Source: an uncultured Alphaproteobacteria bacterium (GTDB lineage Bacteria > Pseudomonadota > Alphaproteobacteria > HIMB59 > GCA-002718135). From it: a stretch of 64,000 bases of DNA. The notes below the pieces were generated by a model. It saw nothing but the letters and a program-made list of their open reading frames with translations, was not told the origin of the DNA and made no database searches. The DNA is taken from contig CACGJH010000002.1 of the NCBI GenBank assembly GCA_902573325.1, positions 115,207-179,206 of the forward strand, read 5' to 3'. Shown here in pieces: positions 1 through 8,376 of this stretch. The position numbers were made by a program, and so were the translations under genes. How positions within the stretch are numbered: the stretch's first letter is position 1; every line of letters starts with the position of its first letter.

Positions 1-1269
1 GTAAGATTTCCTACTTCAAAAGATTTAACTGGATCTGATGCCATTCATACAGATCCTGATTATTCAGCAACGTATGTGACAGCTTTTACTGATCAAGCAG
101 AGTTAAAAGGATATGGTATTGCCTTCACGATTGGTAAAGGAAATGACATTGTTGCTGAATGTATAAAACATTTTTTTCCAATTTTTGAAAATATGGATTT
201 AAATGATTTAGAAAATAACATTGGTAAGCTCTGGTTCAAGTGTGTTGATCATAGTCAGTTACGTTGGTTAGGTCCTGAAAAAGGAGTTGTTCATATGGCT
301 GTATCAGCAATCTTTAATTGTTTATGGGATTTAATTGCTAAGAAGCACAAAAAACCTTTGTGGCAGTTTATTGTAGAAAGTAAACCTGAAAAAATAGTTA
401 GCTGGTTAACATTTAAATATATAGAAGATGTTTTAACTCCAGAGGAAGCGTTAGCAATTTTGTCAAACAATCAAAATGATAAACAAAAACGTATCGATAC
501 AGTATTGCAAGAAGGATATCCATCTTACACAACTGCTGCAGGATGGCTTGGCTATTCAGATGAAAAAATAATTCAATTATGCAAAGAATATATGGCAAAA
601 GGTTGGAAGCATTTTAAAATCAAGGTTGGTTTAGATCTAAATGCAGATGTAAAAAGACTTGAGTTAATTAGAAAAACAATTGGTGATGATTGCTTTATTA
701 TGGTTGATGCAAACCAGCAATGGAACGTAGAACAATCGATTAAACATATTAATGCATACAAAAAATTTAATTTATTTTTTGTAGAAGAACCTACAAGTCC
801 AGATGATGTAATGGGTTTTGCCAAAATAAAAAAAGAAGTTGGAGATGTAAGACTTGCTACTGGAGAAGCATGTGGAGGTCGTATCATGTTTAAACAATTT
901 CTCGAATCTGGGGCAATGAACATTTGTCAAATTGATAGCTGCAGATTGGGAAGTATTAACGAAATAATTACAGTATTATTAATGGCACATAAATTTAATG
1001 TTCCAGTCTTTCCACATGCTGGTGGTGTTGGTTTATGTGAATATGTTCAACACTTATGTATGATTGATTATATTTTAATTAATGGTTCTAAAAATGATAA
1101 AGTAGTAGAATATCAGGACAGTTTACATGAACACTTTATATATCCATGTAAAATTGAAAATGGAAATTACATGCCTCCACTTGATTATGGATATTCTATT
1201 GAAATGAAAGAAAAGTCTGTTAATGAGTTTTGTTTTCCTAACGGCGAGTATTGGAAGAATAATAAATGA
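1..1269 (+). CDS. L-fuconate dehydratase (5' end cut by window edge)
   Basis: Enolase-superfamily enzyme that dehydrates L-fuconate to 2-keto-3-deoxy-L-fuconate in the cytoplasm. The frame is open from base 1; the ORF track starts at an internal GTG (76), but the codons before it read RFPTSKDLTGSDAIHTDPDY, the usual N-terminus of the fuconate dehydratase/ENOSF1 family, so only about 15 residues are missing. Visible superfamily landmarks are the KxK base motif (FKIKVG), metal ligands in MVDANQQWN, EEP and GEACGGR, and the late His in FPHAGGVGL. The stop overlaps the next start (ATGA), so the four following pathway genes are probably co-translated. L-rhamnonate-type substrates are less likely given the N-terminal match. 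Confidence 0.9.
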   Translation, partial: VRFPTSKDLTGSDAIHTDPDYSATYVTAFTDQAELKGYGIAFTIGKGNDIVAECIKHFFPIFENMDLNDLENNIGKLWFKCVDHSQLRWLGPEKGVVHMAVSAIFNCLWDLIAKKHKKPLWQFIVESKPEKIVSWLTFKYIEDVLTPEEALAILSNNQNDKQKRIDTVLQEGYPSYTTAAGWLGYSDEKIIQLCKEYMAKGWKHFKIKVGLDLNADVKRLELIRKTIGDDCFIMVDANQQWNVEQSIKHINAYKKFNLFFVEEPTSPDDVMGFAKIKKEVGDVRLATGEACGGRIMFKQFLESGAMNICQIDSCRLGSINEIITVLLMAHKFNVPVFPHAGGVGLCEYVQHLCMIDYILINGSKNDKVVEYQDSLHEHFIYPCKIENGNYMPPLDYGYSIEMKEKSVNEFCFPNGEYWKNNK

Positions 1270-2003
1270 GACTAAAAGATAAAAAAATAATTGTAACTGC
1301 TGCAGCACAAGGGATTGGTAGAGCAACTGCAATGATGTTTGCAAAAGAAGGAGCTTCTGTCATTGCAACTGATATTAATGAAGAAAAACTGACTGAATTA
1401 AATAAAGAAAATAATTCTATCAAAACTCAAAAACTAGATGCTACAAACAAAAATGCAGTTGAAGATTTTTGTGCTAGCATTGACACCATTGATGTTCTCT
1501 TTCATGCTGTTGGTTTTGTTCATCATGGAACATTATTGGAATGTGATGATACAGAATTTCAACGATCTGTTAATGTAAATGTATATTCAGCCTATCTCAT
1601 GAGTTATAATCTAGTACCTAAAATGTTAGATAAAGGAAAAGGGAATATAATTATTGTATCTTCTGCAGCTTCAAATGTAAAAGGAGCTCCTAATAGATTT
1701 ATTTATGGCACAACAAAAGCAGCACTAAATGGTTTTGTTAAAGCTCTTGCAGCAGATTATGTAAAAAATGGAATTCGTTGTAATGCAATACTTCCTGGAA
1801 CAGTAGAAACGCCATCTTGGGAAGGTCGGGTGAATATGGCTGATGATCCAAAACAAGCTCGAAAGGATTTTATTGCTAGACAAGCTATGGGAAGATTAGC
1901 TCAACCAGAAGAAATTGCTTCACTTGCAACTTATTTAGCAAGTGATGAATCAGATTTTGTAACGGGAACACTAAATTTAATTGATGGAGGGTGGACTTTA
2001 TAA
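1266..2003 (+). CDS. SDR oxidoreductase, probable 2-keto-3-deoxy-L-fuconate dehydrogenase
   Basis: Short-chain dehydrogenase of 245 residues, the classical SDR length. The NAD-binding glycine motif is TAAAQGIG (11-18) and the catalytic Ser/Tyr/Lys are in VSSAAS and Y147-x3-K151. The sequence is close to the BDH2-like branch, which in Xanthomonas-type fucose pathways oxidises 2-keto-3-deoxy-L-fuconate to the 2,4-diketo acid. The usual NAG element reads HAVG (80-83). It sits between the dehydratase and the hydrolase with overlapping ends on both sides, which supports this step. Substrate assignment rests on context and family resemblance. Confidence 0.85.
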   Translation: MRLKDKKIIVTAAAQGIGRATAMMFAKEGASVIATDINEEKLTELNKENNSIKTQKLDATNKNAVEDFCASIDTIDVLFHAVGFVHHGTLLECDDTEFQRSVNVNVYSAYLMSYNLVPKMLDKGKGNIIIVSSAASNVKGAPNRFIYGTTKAALNGFVKALAADYVKNGIRCNAILPGTVETPSWEGRVNMADDPKQARKDFIARQAMGRLAQPEEIASLATYLASDESDFVTGTLNLIDGGWTL

Positions 2004-2851
2004 TGAAAACTTTAAGATATAGAATTGGTCAAGATGTTAAACCAGGAATTTTGGACTCTGAAGAAAATATACGTGATGCTTCTTCTTTAGTAAATGATTG
2101 GGATAACAAGAATGTAACTATTGAAAGACTAAATGAAGTAAAATTAACTGATCTTAATTCATTACCTATTGTTGAAAATCATGACGGTATAGCACCATGT
2201 GTTTCTAAAGAAAGTATTGGTAAAATTATTTGTATAGGCCTTAATTATTCTGATCATGCAGAAGAAACGGGACAAAAGGTACCTCCTGAGCCTATTATTT
2301 TTGCAAAAGCAACTAGTTCGGTAATTGGACCAAATGATAATGTGGAGATTCCAAAAAAATCAATTAAATCTGACTGGGAAGTTGAGTTAGGTGTTATTAT
2401 TGGAAAAGAAGCAAAGTATATTAGTGAAAGTGAATCACAATCTCACATAGCTGGATACTGTGTAATTAACGATCTAAGCGAGAGGGAATTTCAGATTGAA
2501 CACTCAGGACAATGGGTAAAAGGTAAATCATGTGATACATTTGGACCAATTGGGCCTTATCTAGTAACAACAGATGAAATACCTGATCCACAAAATCTTA
2601 AAATGTGGTTAGAAGTTAATGGTAAAAAAATGCAAGATGGCTCTACAAATACGATGGTCTATGGTGTTAATTTTCTTATTAGTTATTTAAGTCAATTTAT
2701 GTCATTACAGCCAGGAGATATTATCTCTACTGGAACACCTCCAGGTGTTGGTATGGGAATGAACCCTCAAGTATTTTTAAAAGCTGGTGATGTAATGAAA
2801 TTGGGAATTGAAGGCTTAGGAGAACAAACACAAAAAACAATTCAAGCTTAA
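2003..2851 (+). CDS. FAH-family 2,4-diketo-3-deoxy-L-fuconate hydrolase
   Basis: Fumarylacetoacetate-hydrolase-fold enzyme of 282 residues, expected to cleave 2,4-diketo-3-deoxy-L-fuconate into pyruvate and L-lactate. Family motifs are DWEVELG (124-130, metal-binding acids), KSCDTFGPIGP and GDIISTGTPPGVG. The track begins at a GTG (1991), but GGAGGGTGG at 1986-1994 is a good ribosome site for the ATG at 2003, which overlaps the upstream stop (TAATG); I use that start. The stop in turn overlaps the L-lactate dehydrogenase start. A related hydrolase acts in L-rhamnose diketo pathways, giving the same products. Confidence 0.85.
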   Translation: MKTLRYRIGQDVKPGILDSEENIRDASSLVNDWDNKNVTIERLNEVKLTDLNSLPIVENHDGIAPCVSKESIGKIICIGLNYSDHAEETGQKVPPEPIIFAKATSSVIGPNDNVEIPKKSIKSDWEVELGVIIGKEAKYISESESQSHIAGYCVINDLSEREFQIEHSGQWVKGKSCDTFGPIGPYLVTTDEIPDPQNLKMWLEVNGKKMQDGSTNTMVYGVNFLISYLSQFMSLQPGDIISTGTPPGVGMGMNPQVFLKAGDVMKLGIEGLGEQTQKTIQA

Positions 2852-4005
2852 TGTTTGGAAGCATCAATAACTGTCATAATGTAAAAGACTTTAGAAATTT
2901 AGCAAAAAAAAGACTTCCAAGTCCAATCTTCCATTATATTGATGGAGCTGCTGATGACGAAATAACTTATAAAAGAAATACCGATGCTTACGAGCAATGT
3001 GATTTGATTCCAAATGTTTTAAGTGGTGTTGATAAAGTAGATATGTCGACGACTGTAATGGGACAGAAATTAGACATGCCTTTGTATTGTGCGCCAACTG
3101 CTCTTCAGAGATTATTTCATCATGAAGGTGAGATTGGAGTGGCAAAAGCTGCTGAAAAATTTGGAACTATGTTTGGAATTTCTTCGCTAGGCACTGCAAG
3201 TATAGAAGAGATATCTAATTTAGTTAAAACACCAAAACTTTTTCAACTTTATGTTCATAAAGATAAAGGATTAAACAAAGCCCTTATAGAAAGATGTAAA
3301 GAATCTAATTTTGAAGCAATGGCGGTTACAGTTGATACTGCTGTTGGCGGAAATCGTGAAAGAGATTTGTATACTGGTTTTACTATTCCAATGAAACTGA
3401 AACTTAATAGTGTTTTAAGTTTTATGCTGCATCCAAAGTGGGCAGTCGATTATTTTACAAAACCTAAATGGGAATTAAGTAATTTAAAAGATCACATTAA
3501 TGAAGGCACAACAGTAATGACAACTATAGGAGATTACTTCACAAAAATGCTTGATAATTCGATGAGTTGGAAAGATGTAGAAAATATTAATAAAGAGTGG
3601 GGTCGTCAATTTGCTATTAAAGGTGTTATGTCTGTAGACGATGCAAAGAAAGCTGTCGATGTAGGCGCCTCAGCTATCATGGTTTCAAATCATGGAGGTA
3701 GACAATTAGATGGTTCAAGATCACCATTTGATCAACTAGCTGAAATTGTCGATGCTGTTGGAGATAAAATAGATGTAATATGTGAAGGAGGTATTAGAAG
3801 AGGTACCCATGTTTTAAAAGCATTATCACTTGGTGCAAAAGCCTGTTCCGGAGGACGAATGTATTTATATGCTTTAGCTGCCGGAGGTCAAAAGGGAGTT
3901 GAAAAAAGCTTATCTAACTTACGTAATGAAATTGAGAGAGATATGAAATTAATGGGAGTTTCTAACGTAAAAGAATTAACAAGAAAAAATCTAAAATTCA
4001 GATAA
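2851..4005 (+). CDS. lldD: FMN-dependent L-lactate dehydrogenase
   Basis: Alpha-hydroxy-acid dehydrogenase (TIM barrel, FMN) of 384 residues that oxidises L-lactate to pyruvate at the inner membrane face, passing electrons to the quinone pool. Landmarks are HYIDGAADDE (28-37), the FMN-contact Lys in FAIKGV (K257), the catalytic His in SNHGGRQLDG (H281) and CEGGIRRG (311-318). The stretch at about 185-210 fits the membrane-associated loop of LldD. It is translationally coupled to the hydrolase that makes L-lactate, so it most likely handles lactate from fucose. Other 2-hydroxyacids cannot be excluded. Confidence 0.88.
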   Translation: MFGSINNCHNVKDFRNLAKKRLPSPIFHYIDGAADDEITYKRNTDAYEQCDLIPNVLSGVDKVDMSTTVMGQKLDMPLYCAPTALQRLFHHEGEIGVAKAAEKFGTMFGISSLGTASIEEISNLVKTPKLFQLYVHKDKGLNKALIERCKESNFEAMAVTVDTAVGGNRERDLYTGFTIPMKLKLNSVLSFMLHPKWAVDYFTKPKWELSNLKDHINEGTTVMTTIGDYFTKMLDNSMSWKDVENINKEWGRQFAIKGVMSVDDAKKAVDVGASAIMVSNHGGRQLDGSRSPFDQLAEIVDAVGDKIDVICEGGIRRGTHVLKALSLGAKACSGGRMYLYALAAGGQKGVEKSLSNLRNEIERDMKLMGVSNVKELTRKNLKFR

Positions 4006-4065
4006 ATCAACAACTTTCTTAAAATAAATATTTATTCTAATTCAATTTTATTTTACAAATTTTTT

Positions 4066-4386
4066 ATGAATGATGAAATTGATCCAATCCTAATTGGTGA
4101 AACTGATGATATCGAAGTTGGAACTGTGGAAAGTTTTGAACATGACGATGTTAATTACGCTGTTTATCATTTAGAGCCAGGATTTTTTTGCACACAGGGA
4201 AACTGTAATTGTGAGGAGAAAGCACCTTTAAGTGAATCTGAAATTGAAGGCGAAGAGTTAGAGTGTGTTGGTTGTGGTAATACTTATAGTATTGTTTCGG
4301 GTGATTGTATTAGTGATCCTGAATTAGATGGTCTTAAGATCTTTGACATCTCTGAAGAGGATGGAAATATTTACTTAAATATCTAA
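4066..4386 (+). CDS. Rieske-like (MocE-type) ferredoxin with four cysteines instead of 2Cys-2His
   Basis: Small soluble protein of 106 residues that aligns by eye with MocE/NirD-type Rieske ferredoxins: FFCTQGNCNC (40-49) and LECVGC (65-70), with the usual hydrophobic C-terminal strands. Classic Rieske ligands are CxH and CxxH; here both histidines are cysteines, giving C47-x-C49-x17-C67-x2-C70. This suggests either an all-cysteine 2Fe-2S or mononuclear site, or a changed redox potential. Its likely partner is the MocD-like oxygenase at 16199 or one of the other oxygenases nearby. The leader (60 bases) is AT-rich with no clear Shine-Dalgarno. The 3' end overlaps the convergent gene by 4 bases. 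Redox partner and cofactor are inferred. Confidence 0.75.
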   Translation: MNDEIDPILIGETDDIEVGTVESFEHDDVNYAVYHLEPGFFCTQGNCNCEEKAPLSESEIEGEELECVGCGNTYSIVSGDCISDPELDGLKIFDISEEDGNIYLNI

Positions 4387-5348
4387 CTTATAATATTAAG
4401 ATTTATAATATTATTTTCATTTAAATTTTTACTTTTAGTTAAAAAATCAAAAACATTTTCACACGACTCTACAGACATCCTTTTTCTACATTCTAGAGTT
4501 AATGCAGCATTATGAGGTGTTAATAAAGTATTACTTAAAGAAAATAGTTTATGATTTTTTATTGGCGGCTCTTTTTCAAATACATCAACACCAGCTCCAA
4601 AAATTTTTTTATTTTTTAAAGCTTCATATAAGGCATCTTCATTAATTATACCGCCTCTTGCTGTATTAATTAAAATCAAATTAGATTTAAATGTTTCAAA
4701 TTGATCAAAAGAAATCAAATTTTTAGTTTCTTCATTTAAAGGTAAATGAATACTTATGTAATCAGCAATTTTAAAGCCTTCTTCTTTATTTATTGGAATA
4801 CATTTGTGATTTTTTATTTCTTCATCTGAAAGAAATGGATCATGTACATACACTTCCATTTCAAACCCACTACATCTTTTTGCTAAAGCTTTTCCTATTC
4901 GACCAAAACCAAGAATTAAAATTTTTTTATTATAGAGTTCAAAGTAGTTGGGTAGATTACCCTTTTCTTGAAACTTACCTAATTTCACTAATCTATCTGA
5001 TTCAAAAATATTTTTTGTTAAACAGAGCATCATTGTCATTACATGTTCAGCTACGCTTGTAGCATTTGCTTTTCCAGTAATGGCCATAGCTATCTTATTA
5101 TGATTTAAATATTCAGTATCCACATTGTCATATCCAACACCATGTCTTGCAACAATTTTTAGGTTCTTTGATTGAGAGAGAATATTTTTATTTATTTCTG
5201 CTGTTCTTACGACAATACCATCCACATCTCGTAATTTTTCTATTAGATGATCTTCATCAATATTATTGGTGACAAAGTATTCAATATTATTTTTATCAAA
5301 TATCTCATATCCACTTGGATGAATTTCACCAACAATCCCAACTTTCAT
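4383..5348 (-). CDS. D-isomer-specific 2-hydroxyacid dehydrogenase (SerA-like)
   Basis: NAD-dependent 2-hydroxyacid dehydrogenase of 321 residues with both family domains. The nucleotide-binding motif is GFGRIG and the catalytic Arg, Glu and His lie in NTARGG, FEKEP and TPHNAA. It is shorter than full 3-phosphoglycerate dehydrogenases and lacks an ACT domain, so a catabolic 2-hydroxyacid or hydroxypyruvate role is more likely than serine synthesis. It is the only minus-strand gene in this part and is divergent from iolD, sharing the 100-base region 5349-5448. Substrate is unknown. Confidence 0.8.
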   Translation of the reverse strand: MKVGIVGEIHPSGYEIFDKNNIEYFVTNNIDEDHLIEKLRDVDGIVVRTAEINKNILSQSKNLKIVARHGVGYDNVDTEYLNHNKIAMAITGKANATSVAEHVMTMMLCLTKNIFESDRLVKLGKFQEKGNLPNYFELYNKKILILGFGRIGKALAKRCSGFEMEVYVHDPFLSDEEIKNHKCIPINKEEGFKIADYISIHLPLNEETKNLISFDQFETFKSNLILINTARGGIINEDALYEALKNKKIFGAGVDVFEKEPPIKNHKLFSLSNTLLTPHNAALTLECRKRMSVESCENVFDFLTKSKNLNENNIINLNIIS

Positions 5349-5411
5349 GAATAATTCTATATTCTAAAATATTAGAAAAATAAATTGTTTAACTCTTTAA
5401 ATTATTTTTTT

Positions 5412-5448
5412 ATTATAATAGTATCTATTTTTTTTGGGAAAGGAACAC
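5412..5448 (+). promoter_or_regulatory. iolD: Possible -10 element and ribosome site before iolD
   Basis: A perfect TATAAT lies at 5414-5419, followed by AAAGGAA at 5439-5445 just before the ATG at 5449. No convincing -35 is visible at 17 bases upstream, and chance matches are common in sequence this AT-rich. Confidence 0.35.
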
Positions 5449-7293
5449 ATGAAAACAGTTAGAATGTCATGTTCACATGCATTAATTAAATATTTAACTA
5501 TGCAAAAAATTTTAATTAATGGAAAGAAAGAACCACTATTTCCAGGTGCTTTCGGTATTTATGGCCATGGTAATGTTGCTTGTATCGGACAAGCTATGGA
5601 AGAATATCAAAATGAACTTCCTGGATACAGAGGGCATCATGAACAAAATATGGCACTAACAGGTATTGCATATGCTCGTGCCAAAAGAAGACAACAAATA
5701 TTTGTTGCAACTTCATCTGTTGGACCTGGTTCTACTAATATGGTTACAGCTGCTGCAGTTGCTTTAAGTAATAGGCTTCCAATTTTACTTTTACCAGGTG
5801 ATACATTTTCTAGTCGTTTTCCAGATCCTGTTTTACAACAAGTAGAACACTTTAATTCTCCTTCAGAAACTCAAAATGATTCATTTAAATCTGTATCACG
5901 ATATTTTGATCGAATTACTAGACCTGAACAAATTTTAACATCCTTGCCTCAAGCAATTAATGTAATGCTTGATCCTGCAGACTGTGGCCCAGCAGTAATT
6001 TCTATGTCTCAAGATGTTCAAGGAGAAGCCTATGATTATCCTGAAATCTTTTTTGAAGAAAAAATTCATGAAATTAGAAGAATTCATCCTGATCCAAATC
6101 AAATACAAAAGGCAGCTGACAAATTAAAACAATCTAAACAACCAATTATTATTTCAGGCGGAGGTGTTTTATATTCAGAAGCAGAAGAGGAGATTTCCGC
6201 TTTTGCAAAAAAACATAATATTCCAGTAACAGCAACTGTAATGGGTATTGGTTGTATGAATAAAGATGATCCTTATTATATAAGTGCAATTGGATGCTTA
6301 GGAGAAGGCTCATCTAATAATCTTGCTACTGATACAGATTTAGCACTAGCTGTGGGAACAAAGTTAGGAGACTTTACAACTGGCTCTTGGACTAATTTTG
6401 AAAATGAAAATTTTCAACTTGTCTCAATAAATACTTCGCGATTTGATACTACAAAACATCGCGCAACTCCTGTTGTCAGTGATGCAAAAATTGGACTTCA
6501 AGAATTATCAAAGGCATTAGGAGATTGGAAAGCACCAGATAATTGGTATCAGCGTTCAATTGAGGAAAGAAATAAATGGGATGAATATGTCGCCAAAGAA
6601 AGTGGACCAACAAACCAAGAATTACCATCCTACGCTCATGCTGTAGGTGCAGTTTATAGAAACTCAGACCCATCAGATATTGTCGTAACTGCAGCTGGAG
6701 GTTTAGTTGGTGAAGTGGTTCAAATATGGAAACCAAAAGAACTAAACACTTTTGAAACTGAATGGGGTTTTAGTTGCATGAGTTATGAAATATCAGGTGC
6801 ACTTGGAATCAAAATGGCAAAACCTGATCAGGATGTAATTGTATTTGTAGGTGATGGCTCATACCTTTTACAAAATAGCGACATTTACAGTTCAGTTTTA
6901 TATGATAAAAAATTAATTATAGTTGTTTGTGATAATGGTGGTCACATGGTAATTAATAGATTGCAACTAGCAAAAGGTGGAAATGAATATCTTTGTAATC
7001 TCAATGCAGCCAGAGCGACAAATGTACAGTTTGTAGATTTTGAGGCTCACGCAAAAAGTATGGGGGCAAATGGTGAGACTGTTAAATCCATTTCAGAGTT
7101 AGAGGCTGCTTTCAAAAGAGCAAAAGAATCAGATAAAACCTATGTTATTTCTATGAAAACAGATGGGTATGAATGGTTAGAGGGGACAGCTTTCTGGGAA
7201 AGCCCAACACTTGAAGTAGATAATACCGAAGGTAAGAAATCAGCTCTTAAAGAATTTTTAGAAGGAAAAAATAAACAACGTAAAGGCGTATAA
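5449..7293 (+). CDS. iolD: IolD-like ThDP-dependent trihydroxycyclohexane-1,2-dione hydrolase
   Basis: Thiamine-diphosphate enzyme of 614 residues. It resembles IolD, which opens the ring of 3D-trihydroxycyclohexane-1,2-dione in myo-inositol breakdown. Visible features are LFPGAFGIYGHGNVA, the cofactor-activating Glu in GYRGHHEQNMA (about E65), RLPILLLPGDTF with PDPVLQQ, and the ThDP/Mg motif GDGSYLL...DNGG followed by INRLQ. The track start is a TTG; the ATG at 5449 behind AAAGGAA is preferred. Other inositol genes (iolE, iolB, iolC, iolA) are not in the window, so the substrate may be a different cyclitol derivative. An acetolactate-synthase-like role is less likely. Confidence 0.85.
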   Translation: MKTVRMSCSHALIKYLTMQKILINGKKEPLFPGAFGIYGHGNVACIGQAMEEYQNELPGYRGHHEQNMALTGIAYARAKRRQQIFVATSSVGPGSTNMVTAAAVALSNRLPILLLPGDTFSSRFPDPVLQQVEHFNSPSETQNDSFKSVSRYFDRITRPEQILTSLPQAINVMLDPADCGPAVISMSQDVQGEAYDYPEIFFEEKIHEIRRIHPDPNQIQKAADKLKQSKQPIIISGGGVLYSEAEEEISAFAKKHNIPVTATVMGIGCMNKDDPYYISAIGCLGEGSSNNLATDTDLALAVGTKLGDFTTGSWTNFENENFQLVSINTSRFDTTKHRATPVVSDAKIGLQELSKALGDWKAPDNWYQRSIEERNKWDEYVAKESGPTNQELPSYAHAVGAVYRNSDPSDIVVTAAGGLVGEVVQIWKPKELNTFETEWGFSCMSYEISGALGIKMAKPDQDVIVFVGDGSYLLQNSDIYSSVLYDKKLIIVVCDNGGHMVINRLQLAKGGNEYLCNLNAARATNVQFVDFEAHAKSMGANGETVKSISELEAAFKRAKESDKTYVISMKTDGYEWLEGTAFWESPTLEVDNTEGKKSALKEFLEGKNKQRKGV

Positions 7294-7327
7294 TAATAAA
7301 ATTTTTTTCTAAAAATTTAAAGTTCGT

Positions 7328-8356
7328 ATGAATAAAAACAAGCCTATAATTTTATTAGATCCATATCCAAGGACAATGGACCTACTTTTTTCAAAAGAGA
7401 ATTTAAACTATCTAAAAAAAAATTTTAAACTCATTACTGCTCCAAATAAAAATAAAAATAATTTTTATAAAAAAAACTTACCCAGTGCAGATTATATTTT
7501 TGGACAACCAAACTTACCTTCATCTTTAATTTCTCAATCAACAAAACTTAAAGCTATATTTAATGTAGAGAGTAATTTTATGGACAATATGGATTATGAT
7601 TATTGTTTTAGAAATGGAATACACGTTTTAGCAACATCTCCTGTGTTTGCTCAACCTGTTGCTGAAATGGCAATTGGCCTTACTTTATCTATAGCCAGAA
7701 GTATCCATATTGCTCACTCAGACTTTATTTTAAAAAAAGAAAAATATGGAGGAGCAATTAGTCAGAATAATTTTTTATTAAAAAATAAAACATTCGGTTT
7801 AATTGGTTTTGGAGATTTAGCCAAATCACTTACTCCTATACTAAAAGCATTCTCTAACAATATCATTGCCTATGATCCTTGGATTCCCAATAAAGAAATT
7901 GAAAAATTTAATGTTAAGCCAACCAGTTTAAATTCATTACTCAAAAATGCTGACATCATTTATGTATTAGCTTCCATTACTTCCTCTAATGAATCTATGA
8001 TTAATAGCTCTAAACTTAAATTAATAAAAGATGGATCAGTGTTTGTCTTAATGAGTAGAGCAGCCATAATAAATTTTGATGATTTTTTTAATTTTTTAAA
8101 AAATAGAAATGTGTTTGCTGCCATTGATGTTTTTCCAAAAGAACCATTTCCTAAAAATCATAAATTAAGAAAACTCAAAAATGTAATTTTTTCTCCACAT
8201 AGGGCTGGCGCATTAAACAGTGCATTTAAAGAGATGGGTGAATTAGTAATTCAAGATTTAAAACTTGTTTCAAAAGGCCTGCCTCCTAAATTATGTAAAA
8301 AAGCTGAAAGAGAAACTGTTAAATATTTACGTTCAAAACCAGTTGATATTAATTAA
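7328..8356 (+). CDS. 2-hydroxyacid dehydrogenase family protein
   Basis: NAD(P)-binding 2-hydroxyacid dehydrogenase of 342 residues, downstream of iolD by 34 bases. The dinucleotide motif is GFGDLA, so the last glycine of GxGxxG is replaced by Ala. The catalytic triad is still recognisable as SRAAI (Arg), FPKEP (Glu) and SPHRAG (His). It is clearly different from the enzyme at 4383 and is not a duplicate. It probably acts on a keto- or hydroxy-acid produced in the same cyclitol route; the substrate cannot be read from sequence. Confidence 0.75.
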   Translation: MNKNKPIILLDPYPRTMDLLFSKENLNYLKKNFKLITAPNKNKNNFYKKNLPSADYIFGQPNLPSSLISQSTKLKAIFNVESNFMDNMDYDYCFRNGIHVLATSPVFAQPVAEMAIGLTLSIARSIHIAHSDFILKKEKYGGAISQNNFLLKNKTFGLIGFGDLAKSLTPILKAFSNNIIAYDPWIPNKEIEKFNVKPTSLNSLLKNADIIYVLASITSSNESMINSSKLKLIKDGSVFVLMSRAAIINFDDFFNFLKNRNVFAAIDVFPKEPFPKNHKLRKLKNVIFSPHRAGALNSAFKEMGELVIQDLKLVSKGLPPKLCKKAERETVKYLRSKPVDIN

Positions 8357-8376
8357 AATTTATTTAAAAACACACT

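Noticed and set aside
573-923. Minus-strand ORF of 116 aa
   Set aside because: Lies wholly inside the fuconate dehydratase gene in antisense; no recognisable domain.
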